This document shows positions 54,144-63,254 of a stretch of DNA of 64,000 nt, piece after piece. Location: contig NZ_JAJEJT010000005.1 of assembly GCF_021390645.1 (NCBI RefSeq), positions 248,001 through 312,000 of the forward strand, read 5' to 3'. Each line of letters starts with the position of its first letter. Position 1 is the stretch's first letter. A model generated the notes under the pieces. It was not told where the DNA came from and ran no database searches. It saw only the letters and a program-made list of their open reading frames with translations. Source of the DNA: Paraburkholderia flagellata. GTDB taxonomy: Bacteria; Pseudomonadota; Gammaproteobacteria; Burkholderiales; Burkholderiaceae. The translations under genes were made by a program, and so were the position numbers.

Positions 54144-54822
54144 TTAAACCTGTTGGGCTTGCCTCTCGCGTTGCATCCGGCGCGCAGCTTCGAGCGGCGA
54201 CTCCCCTGCGCGGAGTTGGAGTCTGGGTGCGGCCCCTGTCCTGGTGGCCCGGGTTACGGCCGGAGCGGGAGCGGCGGGCGTCATAGGCGTAGCCGTCTGA
54301 CAGTTAGTTGCGTTACAGGATGAAGGGGCGACACCCTTCGTGCGTTGCTCAATCATCGGGTTGAGCACGGCGGCGTGAATGTTGCCGTCGAACTCGTATG
54401 CGGGCTTCTGGGGCTTCACGCACGGCCCGCATGCCCTTTCGGATGCAGCGGTCGATGGCCTGCTCTGCCCAGTTGTCGGAGAGGCGGCAGGTGCGCGGTG
54501 CGGCCCGCAGTTCACGGCCCTCGGTGGCGAGGTAATGCGCTTGTTCACGGAACTCCGGTCCCATGGCTCGGCCACGTCCGTGTAGTAGGAGCCCTGCTGG
54601 GCGAACCAGCCCGAGCCGCCGCGCAGCCAGAGGATGCCGCCGAACGCCTTGAACTCGTCCTCCACCGACCCGTCATCGTTCAACATGTGCTTCGTGCGCC
54701 ACACCGATGCCCTCCATCGGGTCGAAGTGAGGCATCCATGACGGGCGCCAGCCCTTGAATCCAGTGCGGTCGCTTTCCTGGCAGACGAATTTACGGACGA
54801 TGATTTGGTGTTGCTGTGGTTG
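54144..54822 (-). pseudogene. Phage-type hypothetical gene with several frameshifts
   Basis: Coding-quality pieces appear in succession in different frames: FKGWRPSWMPHFDPMEGIGV, then LNDDGSVEDEFKAFGGILWL, then REQAHYLATEGRELRAAPRT with LSDNWAEQAIDRCIRKGMR, then YEFDGNIHAAVLNPMIEQRT to the stop at 54144. At least three frame changes. Lies upstream of the broken ligase on the same strand, likely once in the same phage operon. Function unknown. Confidence 0.5.
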
Positions 54823-54865
54823 GTTGCGATGAGGGAATTGTCGAGACGCCTGCACGGCGCATTAA

Positions 54866-55543
54866 GTCATCGCTGATCTATCAAAGTATAGGAACACGCC
54901 TGCCGGTTCCCCGTGCTTCGCGATCTACCATGAGGTCCGCGCCCGGCTGCAGCGCGGAGATATTGGGACGACCGAGCGCATTCTCGACTATGAAATTGCC
55001 GACGAATTCGGCTGCACGCGCATGCCCGTTCGCCAGGCGCTTGTCCGACTGGTCAACGAGGGATACCTGGTCGGCACAACGCGCGGCTTTGTCATGCCCA
55101 GACTCACGAACGACGACGTTCATGAGATTTTTGAAGTCCGCAGACTGCTCGAACCGAGCGCGGCTGCTGGCGCAACGACAGCGCTAACGGACGAACAGCA
55201 CGCCGCGTTGAAGCGTGCCTACCAGAAAGCCGTGCGAGCTTGCGAAAAGCAGGACCGCGCTGCGCTGATTACCGCCAACGTGGAATTTCGCGATGTTTGG
55301 CTCTCGGCCGTACAGAACCGTCGGCTGCAGGACACGATCAGACGTTTTGCGGAACACGCGCAACAAGTCAGATCGCTCACGCTGACCGACGCGTCCACCC
55401 AGAAGATCGCATTGGCCGGACTGCATGACTTGCTGGAAAGCTTCCTCGCGCGCGATTCGAAGCGTGCAAGAACCGTCATGCTCGAATTCATTCTCAACGC
55501 TGAGCAGCGCTATTTCGTCCTGGTGGACGGCCAGGACCAGTGA
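54866..55543 (+). CDS. GntR/FCD-type regulator with no visible start codon
   Basis: The open frame runs from after a TAA at 54863 and encodes a complete winged helix (IYHEVRARLQRGDIGTTERI, YEIADEFGCTRMPVRQALVR LVNEGYL) followed by an FCD-like helical domain (DDVHEIFEVRRLLEPSAAAG onward) to residue 226. No ATG, GTG or TTG precedes the helix-turn-helix; the first ATG (55022) would cut it in half. Either the 5' end was lost when the phage-like block arrived or an unusual start is used. Coordinates give the open frame. Confidence 0.6.
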   Translation, partial: VIADLSKYRNTPAGSPCFAIYHEVRARLQRGDIGTTERILDYEIADEFGCTRMPVRQALVRLVNEGYLVGTTRGFVMPRLTNDDVHEIFEVRRLLEPSAAAGATTALTDEQHAALKRAYQKAVRACEKQDRAALITANVEFRDVWLSAVQNRRLQDTIRRFAEHAQQVRSLTLTDASTQKIALAGLHDLLESFLARDSKRARTVMLEFILNAEQRYFVLVDGQDQ

Positions 55544-55678
55544 TCAGAATAAGGCGCGCATCCACTTTATCTGGCCGCATTCCCACCGCGATGGGGGCCG
55601 TCCGTCCGCGTGGCCTCTTTATAACAGGACAACTAAAGATGGAGCGCTCATTGGCGAACGGAATTCGAAACAGCTTTC

Positions 55679-56239
55679 GTGATACTCGGCTCGGCCGTTA
55701 TCGCCCTGAACTACTACGTGTTGCTGCAGCCGAACCAGATTCTGCCTCCCGGTCTCGGCGGTCTGCTGGCGTTCGCGTCGCGTCAATTTGCCCTTCCATT
55801 CGACATTGTCTATTTCGCGGTCAATATCCCTCTGTTTCTGGTTGGATTCCGCGTAGTCGGGTTGCGTTTCCTGATGCTGAGCCTGGCAGGGACGTTGGCC
55901 ATGTTGGTTTTTCTCAACCTGTTCAGCGCGGTGCCGGGCATTCATGGGCTCCTGCTCGGAACCTTGGTCGGCGGCTTGTTGAACGGGGCCGCCATCGCCG
56001 TCATTCTGATGTGCCGGGGATCCACTGGCGGAATGGATATCGTCTGCGTGGTGTTATCTCATAGGTACCCGCGTTTTAGCATTGGCCAGTTTTCATTTCT
56101 CTTGAACACGTCCGTGATCCTGATTTCCGGGGCATTTCTTGGCTGGGCAAGTATGCTGGCCACCCTGATCGCGATCTTCCTCGCAGGCAAGGGGGTCGAC
56201 TGGGTGATGGCTATGGGAAGGCCGCTGGCAGCCCGGTGA
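55679..56239 (+). CDS. YitT/DUF161-type membrane protein
   Basis: 186 residues from a GTG, with five to six hydrophobic segments. ILGSAVIALNYYVLLQPNQI and PPGLGGLLAFASRQFALPFD match the first helix and loop of YitT-type proteins. RGSTGGMDIVCVVLSHRYPR and IGQFSFLLNTSVILISGAFL match the middle. The usual cytoplasmic C-terminal domain is absent. An ATG in another frame at 55639 would give a plausible N-terminus (MERSLANGIRNSF) if one base near 55677 were removed, so the gene may be frameshifted at its start. Role unknown. Confidence 0.65.
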   Translation: MILGSAVIALNYYVLLQPNQILPPGLGGLLAFASRQFALPFDIVYFAVNIPLFLVGFRVVGLRFLMLSLAGTLAMLVFLNLFSAVPGIHGLLLGTLVGGLLNGAAIAVILMCRGSTGGMDIVCVVLSHRYPRFSIGQFSFLLNTSVILISGAFLGWASMLATLIAIFLAGKGVDWVMAMGRPLAAR

Positions 56240-56879
56240 AAAAGCTGCGACCACGTGTGTCCAGCTTCGATTCCGTGAATGCTTCGCCTGCCCTCACACG
56301 CAACGCAAGGTTAGCGGGCACGCCACGGCAACCAGGACCAACTGCTCGTGCTTCACTCGTCATTCCAGATGCCCGGCAGCACATCGTGTGAACCGTTTTC
56401 AGGCGGAACAACGCGCTTCTTGCAGCGCTTGAAGGCTCACCGGCGGATCTGCCATTCATACCCGCGCTGCAATGATTGACGACGATCCCACGCTCGCCGC
56501 TCAACCGGCTTCAGACAGGATTTCACGTGTCCCGCCCTACTTGTCACATCCCTATTCCGCCTTCGCCTCCGGGGCTACCACTTGAGTGCGGAGAATGAAG
56601 AGCGGTCTTCCGAAGTGTGTACCGATTCACTCTCCTGACGATGCCCGTGAAGCTGATCGCCGTGATTTTCCACGATGATGCGCTTGCCGTGGCTACGCCG
56701 GTTATTCTGATCCTGTTTCAGAAGTCGCATGATCCGGCGCGACGAGAGTGTCAGTTGGCGAGAGAAGTATTCAAATTGAGCGAAGATGACGACAGTATCG
56801 CGGCCTTTAACACTATCTAACATTATGCTTTCATATTAAGTGTTAAACTTGTCCTTACATCTTAAGAAAGGACAAGTCA
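56240..56879. other. 640-bp stretch without a supported gene
   Basis: Only short antisense-type frames with no family character. AT content rises from about 56800, where the promoter of the glycine-zipper gene should lie (TATCTAACATTATG, TTAAGTGTTAAAC). I see no repeat or RNA gene. Confidence 0.45.
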
Positions 56880-57317
56880 ATGCTGAAGAAGATTGCAGGA
56901 ACGACGGCTATTGCCGCTGCGATGGCAGTGGCGTCGCTACCCGCCGAGGCGGGGGATATGAACAATGCGGTGGGCGGCGCGCTGGGCGGTGTCGCGGGCG
57001 CGGCGGTCGGCAACGCGATTGGCGGCAGCACGGGCGCCGTGATCGGCGGCGCAGTGGGCGGCGGCGCGGGTGGCGCAGTGACGTCGAGCAAGCAAGAACG
57101 CACCGGCGCGGTGGTGGGCGGTGCACTGGGCGGCGGCGCCGGCGCGGCCGCGGGCAACGCTATGGGCGGCTCGACCGGCAGCCTCGTAGGTGCCGCGGTG
57201 GGCGGCGGCGCGGGTGCCGCGCTGGGCGGCAATGTCTCACGCAACAACTCGTACTCCGACGACCACTACCACGGCGGAAAGCAGAAGCATAAGAAGCACA
57301 AGAAGCATTACGACTGA
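56880..57317 (+). CDS. Secreted glycine-zipper protein
   Basis: 145 residues. Signal peptide MLKKIAGTTAIAAAMAVASL with cleavage after AEA. The mature part is almost wholly glycine-zipper repeats (GGALGGVAGAAVGNAIGGST repeated with variations about five times), which form packed membrane or envelope helices. It closes with a His/Lys-rich tail (DDHYHGGKQKHKKHKKHYD). AAGGAC ribosome site. Possibly an outer-membrane or periplasmic structural protein; the basic tail could bind metal or the polysaccharide layer. Confidence 0.75.
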   Translation: MLKKIAGTTAIAAAMAVASLPAEAGDMNNAVGGALGGVAGAAVGNAIGGSTGAVIGGAVGGGAGGAVTSSKQERTGAVVGGALGGGAGAAAGNAMGGSTGSLVGAAVGGGAGAALGGNVSRNNSYSDDHYHGGKQKHKKHKKHYD

Positions 57318-57514
57318 ACGGTGCCGGCCTCTCGGTATCGGCTCTCAACGAGTGGCATCTCGAACGCCGCCGTTGTCTGGAATCCGAACATCCGTCGTGC
57401 GGTCGCGAATCCTTCGGGTTTGTAGATCGGCGTGCCTGCGAAGAGGTCGTAAGACACACTCACGTATTTCGTCGGTACGCCGCCGCAGATGGCGATCACC
57501 GCGGCGGCGATCAT
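57308..57514 (-). CDS. Possible small protein, convergent with the glycine-zipper gene
   Basis: 68 codons (MIAAAVIAICGGVPTKYVSV, then FAGTPIYKPEGFATARRMFG). Codon use is that of real genes here, and third positions are GC-rich in this frame only. It overlaps the end of the glycine-zipper gene by 10 bases. No family and no convincing ribosome site, so it may equally be the tail of a lost gene. Confidence 0.35.
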   Translation of the reverse strand: MIAAAVIAICGGVPTKYVSVSYDLFAGTPIYKPEGFATARRMFGFQTTAAFEMPLVESRYREAGTVQS

Positions 57515-57719
57515 ATGGCTCGACCTGGACGCACTTCGTCATGCGACCCATTTGATGTCAGCTTGGCATAGCGTTAGGGTTTAGGGCAACGCCGTGCGCC
57601 TTTTGCCCGGGCTGCGATACACCGGGACATCCTGCCCGAACGGATAGGTGCGCTCCGACTCGGTGCACGCTAAAGTCACTGATGAGGGTGTTCCGGTGCC
57701 CTCGGTCTCCTAACCTGCC

Positions 57720-57746
57720 ACCCGCGCTCGCGCGGGTATTTTTTTT
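57720..57746 (+). terminator. Rho-independent terminator-like hairpin
   Basis: ACCCGCG and CGCGGGT arms around CTCG, followed by A and a run of eight or more T. It reads as a terminator for plus-strand transcription from the glycine-zipper side. Located in the 349-bp gene-free space 57515-57863, where nothing else is recognisable. Confidence 0.8.
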
Positions 57747-57863
57747 GCCTGCGCGGGCGGCAATCCGGGCCGAAAAACGCGGGGCGTCAGAGACCCGGAA
57801 AAGCAATAAACCTACTCGCGCGGCCTTGACCTGGACGCTGCTTTACAAAGTCGAAGAAGAATC

Positions 57864-58412
57864 CTATTCCCGAACCGTTGTACGGAGCTTGCTGATGCTA
57901 GTGACCGCAGCGCTGCGCGCGAATGTCTCGTACGAGCGCGACAGCGGACTTGCGCCCATGCAGACTGAGTGACGCAAACGGGTCCGAATATAGCCAACCG
58001 TGTCGGGCACTAGCTCGACCGGTGGCGTGGACATGCCCGAGACCAGCTTTTGATACAGCATCCCTTCGATCATGCTCTCGTCAGCGGCAACGACGCCGAC
58101 GCGCAAGCCGGCTCCAATCGTCTTCGAAAAGCTGCCGACGTAGATCACGCGCTTTAGCTGGTCCATCGACGCGAGCGTGATCATCGGAGCTTGAACCAGA
58201 CCTGCCGACACATCGTCTTCGACGATCAAACAGTCGAAGCGCCCCGCGGCGTTCAACACCTTGAAGGCGGCGGCAGAACTGTAGCTCGCGCCTGTCGGGT
58301 TGTGCAGCCGGCTGTTCGTAAAGTAAAGCCGCGGTCGATGCGTTTCGAAGACCGTTTCGATCGGCACTGGTCCCTGCCAACCGTACCCGAGTATCGCCGA
58401 GGCGCTACGCGA
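57864..58412 (-). pseudogene. MocR-type aminotransferase domain remnant
   Basis: The frame holds the core of a PLP fold type I aminotransferase as found in MocR regulators: RPRLYFTNSRLHNPTGASYS, CLIVEDDVSAGLV, and the PLP-lysine loop YVGSFSKTIGAGLRVGVVAA. The GntR-type N-terminus is absent (the frame begins within the aminotransferase part), and after PDTVGYIRTRLRHS the family pattern fades before the stop. Truncated at both ends; the cyclase gene begins where its 5' part should be. Confidence 0.65.
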
Positions 58413-58517
58413 GCGCCGTCCTCGATCCGCTCACGCTTGCCCTCCGGCCCGCTCTTTTCGCTAGCGGATACGGCGCATAATGTTTGCATGGTGGCCCTTG
58501 GCAAGGGAAATACTGTC

Positions 58518-61500
58518 ATGCACTGCGCAAACTGCGGATGCGAGAACGTCACCGGCGCCAAATTCTGCGAAGCGTGCGGAGCCATTTTGCCGCGCGCATG
58601 TCCTCGCTGTGGGCACGAGGCGAGGCCTTCCGCCAGATTCTGCAATGAGTGCGGCGCACCACTGAGCGAAGGGCCTGAAGCGTCATCTCCGCGTTCGCAG
58701 CCTGTTCCAGAACCAACCAGAGCGCCCATCCATTACACGCCACACCATCTTGCCGAACGCATCCTCGCCGAGCAGGCCGCCATGGAAGCGAGGGGGGAAA
58801 CCGCCGGTGAACGCAAGACCGTTACGGCGCTGTTCGCCGACATGGCCGGGTCCACCGCGTTGATCCACAACATGGACCCGGAAGAGGCCCATCGACTGAT
58901 CGAGCCCGTCATCGCCCTGATGATGGAAGCCGTGCACTATTACGAGGGCTACGTGGCCAAGTCGCTTGGCGACGGCATCCTCGCGCTGTTCGGCGCGCCC
59001 ATCGCGCACGAAGACCATGCGCAGCGCGCGCTCTTCGCCGCGCTGCGCATGCAGCAGGCGATGCGCCGCCACGGCGATCGCATTCGACTGGAGGAAGGCA
59101 TTCCGCTGCAAATCCGCGTCGGCGTCCACACCGGGGAGGTCGTGGTGCGCTCGATCCGCACCGACGACCTGCACACCGATTACGACCCGGTCGGGCACAC
59201 GATCCACATCGCGTCCCGGATGGAAGGGATCGCGACACCCTCGTCAATTCTCGTGAGCGAGGCGACCCACAAGCTGACCGAAGGCTATTTCGAATTCAGG
59301 GCCTTGGGGGCAACCCAGGTCAAAGGTATTCCCGAACCGCTCCCGGTGTACGAGGTATTGGCTCCAGGCGCGCTGCGCACACGCCTGCAACTGGCGGCGC
59401 ACCGTGGTCTCGCCAGGTTCGTAGGCCGCGAGGCCGAACTGGAGCACCTGAACCGGGCGCTGGGTGAGGCCAGAACTGGCCGTGGTCAGGTGGTTGCCGT
59501 GGCCGGCGAGGCCGGGGTAGGAAAATCGCGGCTGTTCCATGAATTCAAGGAGCGCGCCCGGGGCGGCTGTCTGGTGCTGGAGACGTTTTCGGTATCGCAC
59601 GGCAAGGCTTTTGCCAATTTGCCCCTTATCGATCTGTTGAAGAACTATTTCCAGATCACCGCTCAGGACGACGAGCGAGGGTGCCGGGAAAGGGTCATGG
59701 GCAAAGTACTGACGCTCGAGCGCAGCTTCGAGGATCTCGTGCCATACCTGCTCTATCTGCTGAGTATCTGCGAAGCCGGTTCGGCTCTGGCAGAGATGGA
59801 TCCCCACATCAGGCGTGACCGCACATTGGACGCGATCACCCAACTGCTTGCACGCGAGAGCGCCAATCAGCCGGTCGCCCTGCTGTTCGAGGACCTGCAA
59901 TGGCTGGACCGCGAAACGGAAGCCTTCCTCGCCTACCTGCTCGAACACGTGCCAGACACCCGCATCCTGTTGCTCGTGAACTACCGGCCCGAGTATCAGC
60001 CCGCCTGGCAGCATGCGGATCACTGCAGCCAGCTACGGCTCGAACCGCTCGGCCCGGCCGAAGCCCAGGGACTCCTTACCGCACTGCTCGGCGACGACCA
60101 CTCACTCGTGCCCCTCAAGCAGCTCATCCTGGAGAAGACAGAGGGTAACCCGTTCTTCCTGGAGGAAGTGGTCCAGACGCTGACTGAGGAGAAAGCACTG
60201 CTTGGCGATCCCGGCCGTTACCGGATCGAGCAGACCCCGGCCGCGCTGCATATTCCCACGACGGTTCAGGGCGTTCTCGCCGCCCGTATCGACCGACTCC
60301 CCGTCGCGGAGAAGGATTTGCTGCAGACGCTTGCCGTCATCGGCAAGGAGTTTCCGTTCAGCCTGATCCAGCGTCTGTGTGGCGACCCGGCTGCGCACAC
60401 GGATGACGCTCTGCGGCAGCTTCTTGCCCACCTGGAAGCCGCGGAGTTCATTTACGAACGGCCCGCGTTTCCTGAGGTCGAGTATTCGTTCAAGCACGCG
60501 CTGACTCAGGAAGTCGCCGGCCACTCGCTGCTCAAGGAGCGCCGGAGCGCATTGCACGAGCGCACCGCGCAGGCCATCGAGACACTGTTTCCCACCCGCA
60601 TCGCGGATTACTGCAGCGAACTTGCGCATCACTATGGCTTGAGCGGAAATATTCCGAAAGCCGTGGAGTACCTGCATCGTGCCGCGCAACAGGCCCTGCG
60701 CCATGCGGCGCATCTGGATGCGATGCAGCACCTCGGCACCGCGCTCGAGTTGCTCAAGCGTCTACCCGATACCGCTGCTCGCGTGCAATGGGAGCTGACG
60801 CTGTTACTTGCGCTGGGTCCGGCCTTGATGGACGTGCGAGGTTATGGCGCGCCGGAGGTGGCTGCGACCTACACGCGCGCGCTGGCGTTGTGCGAGCAGA
60901 TTGGCGAGACGCCACAGCTCTTCGCGGTGCAACTTGGACTGCGGATCCACTACGTGTCGCGTGCGGAGTATGCCACTGCGCGCGAACTGTCAGAACGGAT
61001 GCTCCACACGGCGCAGCGGGCCAAGGACGCAGCTTTGCTCGTCGACGCACACGACGCCCTCGGTATGTGCCTTCTCCTCCAGGGGGAGCTCGACGCCGCC
61101 CGCACCCACGCGGAACAAGCGCTTGCTCTCTACGATCCTGAGCAGCATCAGGCGCATGTCTTTGCTCACGGGCTGGATCCCGGCATCTGGGCTTTGAACA
61201 TCCTGGTTCTGACGTTATGGCTGCAGGGTTACCCCGATCAGGCGTACACGCGAAACCTCGAGGCACTCGCCCTCGCACAGAAGCTTGCCTATGGTCCAAC
61301 TCTCGCGAACGCCCTGGCTTACGCAGCCGAGTTACATCAGCTTCGGGGAGAGACATCGCGGGTCCTCGAGCACGCCGATGCGCTCATCACGCTCTCGACC
61401 GAAGAGGGGCTGCAATACTGGCTCGCGTGGGGAATTTTTTTTCGGGGCTGGGCGCTGACCGGACTCGAAAGCCCCAAGGAGGGAATCGCCAAAATGCGCG

Positions 61501-61970
61501 AAGGCCTGGCCGCCGCCAGAGCCGCTGGTGGCGAGGACCAGCGATCGTACTGTCTGGCCCGCCTTGCCGACAGCTATCTGCGTGCGGGAGACGGGGAAAC
61601 TGCTCTCGGCATGCTCGAAGAGGCCATGGACTTCGTAGACAAATCCGGGGAGCGCTGCCACGAGGCAGAGTTGTATCGGCTCAAGGGCAGCATATTGCTC
61701 GCGGCGTTGAACAACGATGATTGTGTATGCACGAGCAGCGACGAAGCAGAGACCTGTTTTCGCAACGCGATCGAAGTGGCTCGCCATCAGGGCGCGAGAT
61801 CGCTGGAATTGCGCGCAGCGTCGAGCCTGGCCCGGCTGTGGCAGCACAAGGGCAAAAATGCGGAGGCCCGGCAAGCGCTGTCGGAGGTCTGCGGGCGGTT
61901 TACGGAGGGCTTCGACACCGCCGACTTGCGAGAGGCCAAGGAATTGCTTGATGTCCTTGCGCCGATTTAA
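58518..61970 (+). CDS. Zinc-ribbon / class III cyclase / AAA ATPase / TPR signalling protein
   Basis: 1150 residues from the ATG at 58518 (AAGGGAA before it). Two zinc ribbons: Cys3, 6, 17, 20 and Cys28, 31, 42, 45. A class III nucleotidyl cyclase domain follows (about 98-285) with metal-binding Asp108 (ALFADMAGSTAL) and Asp152 (KSLGDGILALFG), HTGEVVV, and the VGHTIHIASRMEG segment. There the usual ribose-contacting Asn is His230, while Arg234 is kept. An AAA/STAND ATPase has Walker A GEAGVGKS (330-337) and Walker B ALLFEDLQWLD. TPR-like helices run from about 700 to the end. Likely makes cAMP in response to a bound ligand; activity is uncertain. Confidence 0.88.
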   Translation: MHCANCGCENVTGAKFCEACGAILPRACPRCGHEARPSARFCNECGAPLSEGPEASSPRSQPVPEPTRAPIHYTPHHLAERILAEQAAMEARGETAGERKTVTALFADMAGSTALIHNMDPEEAHRLIEPVIALMMEAVHYYEGYVAKSLGDGILALFGAPIAHEDHAQRALFAALRMQQAMRRHGDRIRLEEGIPLQIRVGVHTGEVVVRSIRTDDLHTDYDPVGHTIHIASRMEGIATPSSILVSEATHKLTEGYFEFRALGATQVKGIPEPLPVYEVLAPGALRTRLQLAAHRGLARFVGREAELEHLNRALGEARTGRGQVVAVAGEAGVGKSRLFHEFKERARGGCLVLETFSVSHGKAFANLPLIDLLKNYFQITAQDDERGCRERVMGKVLTLERSFEDLVPYLLYLLSICEAGSALAEMDPHIRRDRTLDAITQLLARESANQPVALLFEDLQWLDRETEAFLAYLLEHVPDTRILLLVNYRPEYQPAWQHADHCSQLRLEPLGPAEAQGLLTALLGDDHSLVPLKQLILEKTEGNPFFLEEVVQTLTEEKALLGDPGRYRIEQTPAALHIPTTVQGVLAARIDRLPVAEKDLLQTLAVIGKEFPFSLIQRLCGDPAAHTDDALRQLLAHLEAAEFIYERPAFPEVEYSFKHALTQEVAGHSLLKERRSALHERTAQAIETLFPTRIADYCSELAHHYGLSGNIPKAVEYLHRAAQQALRHAAHLDAMQHLGTALELLKRLPDTAARVQWELTLLLALGPALMDVRGYGAPEVAATYTRALALCEQIGETPQLFAVQLGLRIHYVSRAEYATARELSERMLHTAQRAKDAALLVDAHDALGMCLLLQGELDAARTHAEQALALYDPEQHQAHVFAHGLDPGIWALNILVLTLWLQGYPDQAYTRNLEALALAQKLAYGPTLANALAYAAELHQLRGETSRVLEHADALITLSTEEGLQYWLAWGIFFRGWALTGLESPKEGIAKMREGLAAARAAGGEDQRSYCLARLADSYLRAGDGETALGMLEEAMDFVDKSGERCHEAELYRLKGSILLAALNNDDCVCTSSDEAETCFRNAIEVARHQGARSLELRAASSLARLWQHKGKNAEARQALSEVCGRFTEGFDTADLREAKELLDVLAPI

Positions 61971-62380
61971 TCGGATGAAATGCAGTGCGCTCTCGAAAAA
62001 AGCGGACTGCACCACCAGGAACGGCGCCTATACCTTCTCCTGCTTCGATGAGGTCAATCAGACCTGCTGCGATCAACTACTTTGACTGCCGGGAAAAAAA
62101 CTAAGGAGAACGTTCTGCTGGCGCAGTACGACCTGAGCGTCCGCGCCGGCCGGCAAATAGCTTGTTCGGCGATCATGGATAGTCACCCCAGCTTTTACTT
62201 GTGAGGCCGGTAATGGGGTGATCGTCCTTTTCGTGCGGATTCTGGCAATTAAAACTGAGAAATCTAGATTTATCAATGACTTGCAGTGCGCCTCGATCGC
62301 GCCAAACAAGACGACCCGCAAAGCCTTGCGGCAGGCGGCTCGATGTCAACTTAGCGCCATTTTCTGCACGAAAAGTACGA
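61971..62380. other. 410-bp stretch without a supported gene
   Basis: Between the cyclase stop and the hydrolase stop. AT-richer than its surroundings; only short frames of random character. No clear hairpin followed by T run found. Confidence 0.45.
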
Positions 62381-63115
62381 CTACCCCAACAGGAACTTCT
62401 CGATCAATTCAAAGAACTCGTCACGGACCGGTTCAAACAAAAGAAAATGTGCTCCGCGTTCCAGAAACTCAATGCGCTTGCGCGAAGCGCCGAGTCGGCG
62501 ATAAAGCTCGAGAACGATATCTGGCGGCGTATCCTTGTCTTCGGTCCCAACGACCACCAGCGTCGATACAGCGATCGATTCAGGCTGGTAAAGCGGACGT
62601 CCCGCCATCCAGAATCGGGCGATGTCATGAATCGAACCATTCGGCACGTACAGCGGCTTGCCATCGCGTGGCTCGAGCGCATTCATTAGCGTCTGCTTCC
62701 ATTCCGAGCAGGTCACGATATTCTGGATCTCCGGCGAAAGCCCCAGATACCATCGATCCAGAAAGCGCTCCGGGTCAACGACGCGCCATGCCTCCGCAAG
62801 CGTTCGCTCCGTAACAAGCGGCGATGGCGTACTGCGCAGCCATTGCGGCGCGTATAAAACCAGCGAGCGTATTTGTCGGTCTGAGCGGCTCGCGAACGCA
62901 CCCGAAACTGTCGCGCGCCATGCCCAGCCGATCAAATCGACCTGCTCCGAGCGCCGCTCGTGGCAGATGTAGTCAAGCGCGTCGGCAAGGTCTCCTGGCG
63001 CCTGTTCGGTATCGGCAACAACAGCCGGTGATTCGCTGCTGAGGATGGCTTCACTCACCTTGATGCTCTGCGGCCTCGCCTGGCTGTCGGGGACGATACG
63101 GATCCCGATTCGCAA
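62381..63115 (-). pseudogene. Alpha/beta hydrolase, N-terminally truncated, nucleophile lost
   Basis: A 244-codon frame. From residue 30 it follows the hydrolase pattern: ADTEQAPGDLADALDYIC, VDLIGWAWRATVSGAFA, SLVLYAPQWL, VVVGTEDKDTPPDIV (acid) and EFLERGAHFLLFEP (His). The nucleophile elbow should be GxSxG (GWSWG-like); here it is Gly63-Trp-Ala65-Trp-Arg67, so the serine is gone. The N-terminal strands with the oxyanion loop are missing and replaced by unrelated sequence. Probably a dying gene, although a non-catalytic role cannot be excluded. Confidence 0.55.
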
Positions 63116-63254
63116 TGCCCGGTTGAGGCTCGAGCCAGCCGTCCCTTATCTGATGATCTTTATCGGCATCAAGGCGCCGGCAACCTAGCACTCTTTTCAC
63201 TCGCTCGCGAGCGAAACGCTGTGCTACGTCAGTTTCGCGAGTGCCGGTTTTCTT

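Noticed and set aside
56930..57230. Repetitive GGC-rich DNA as a CRISPR or tandem repeat array
   Set aside because: The repetition follows codons of glycine-zipper repeats in a secreted protein and has no spacer structure.
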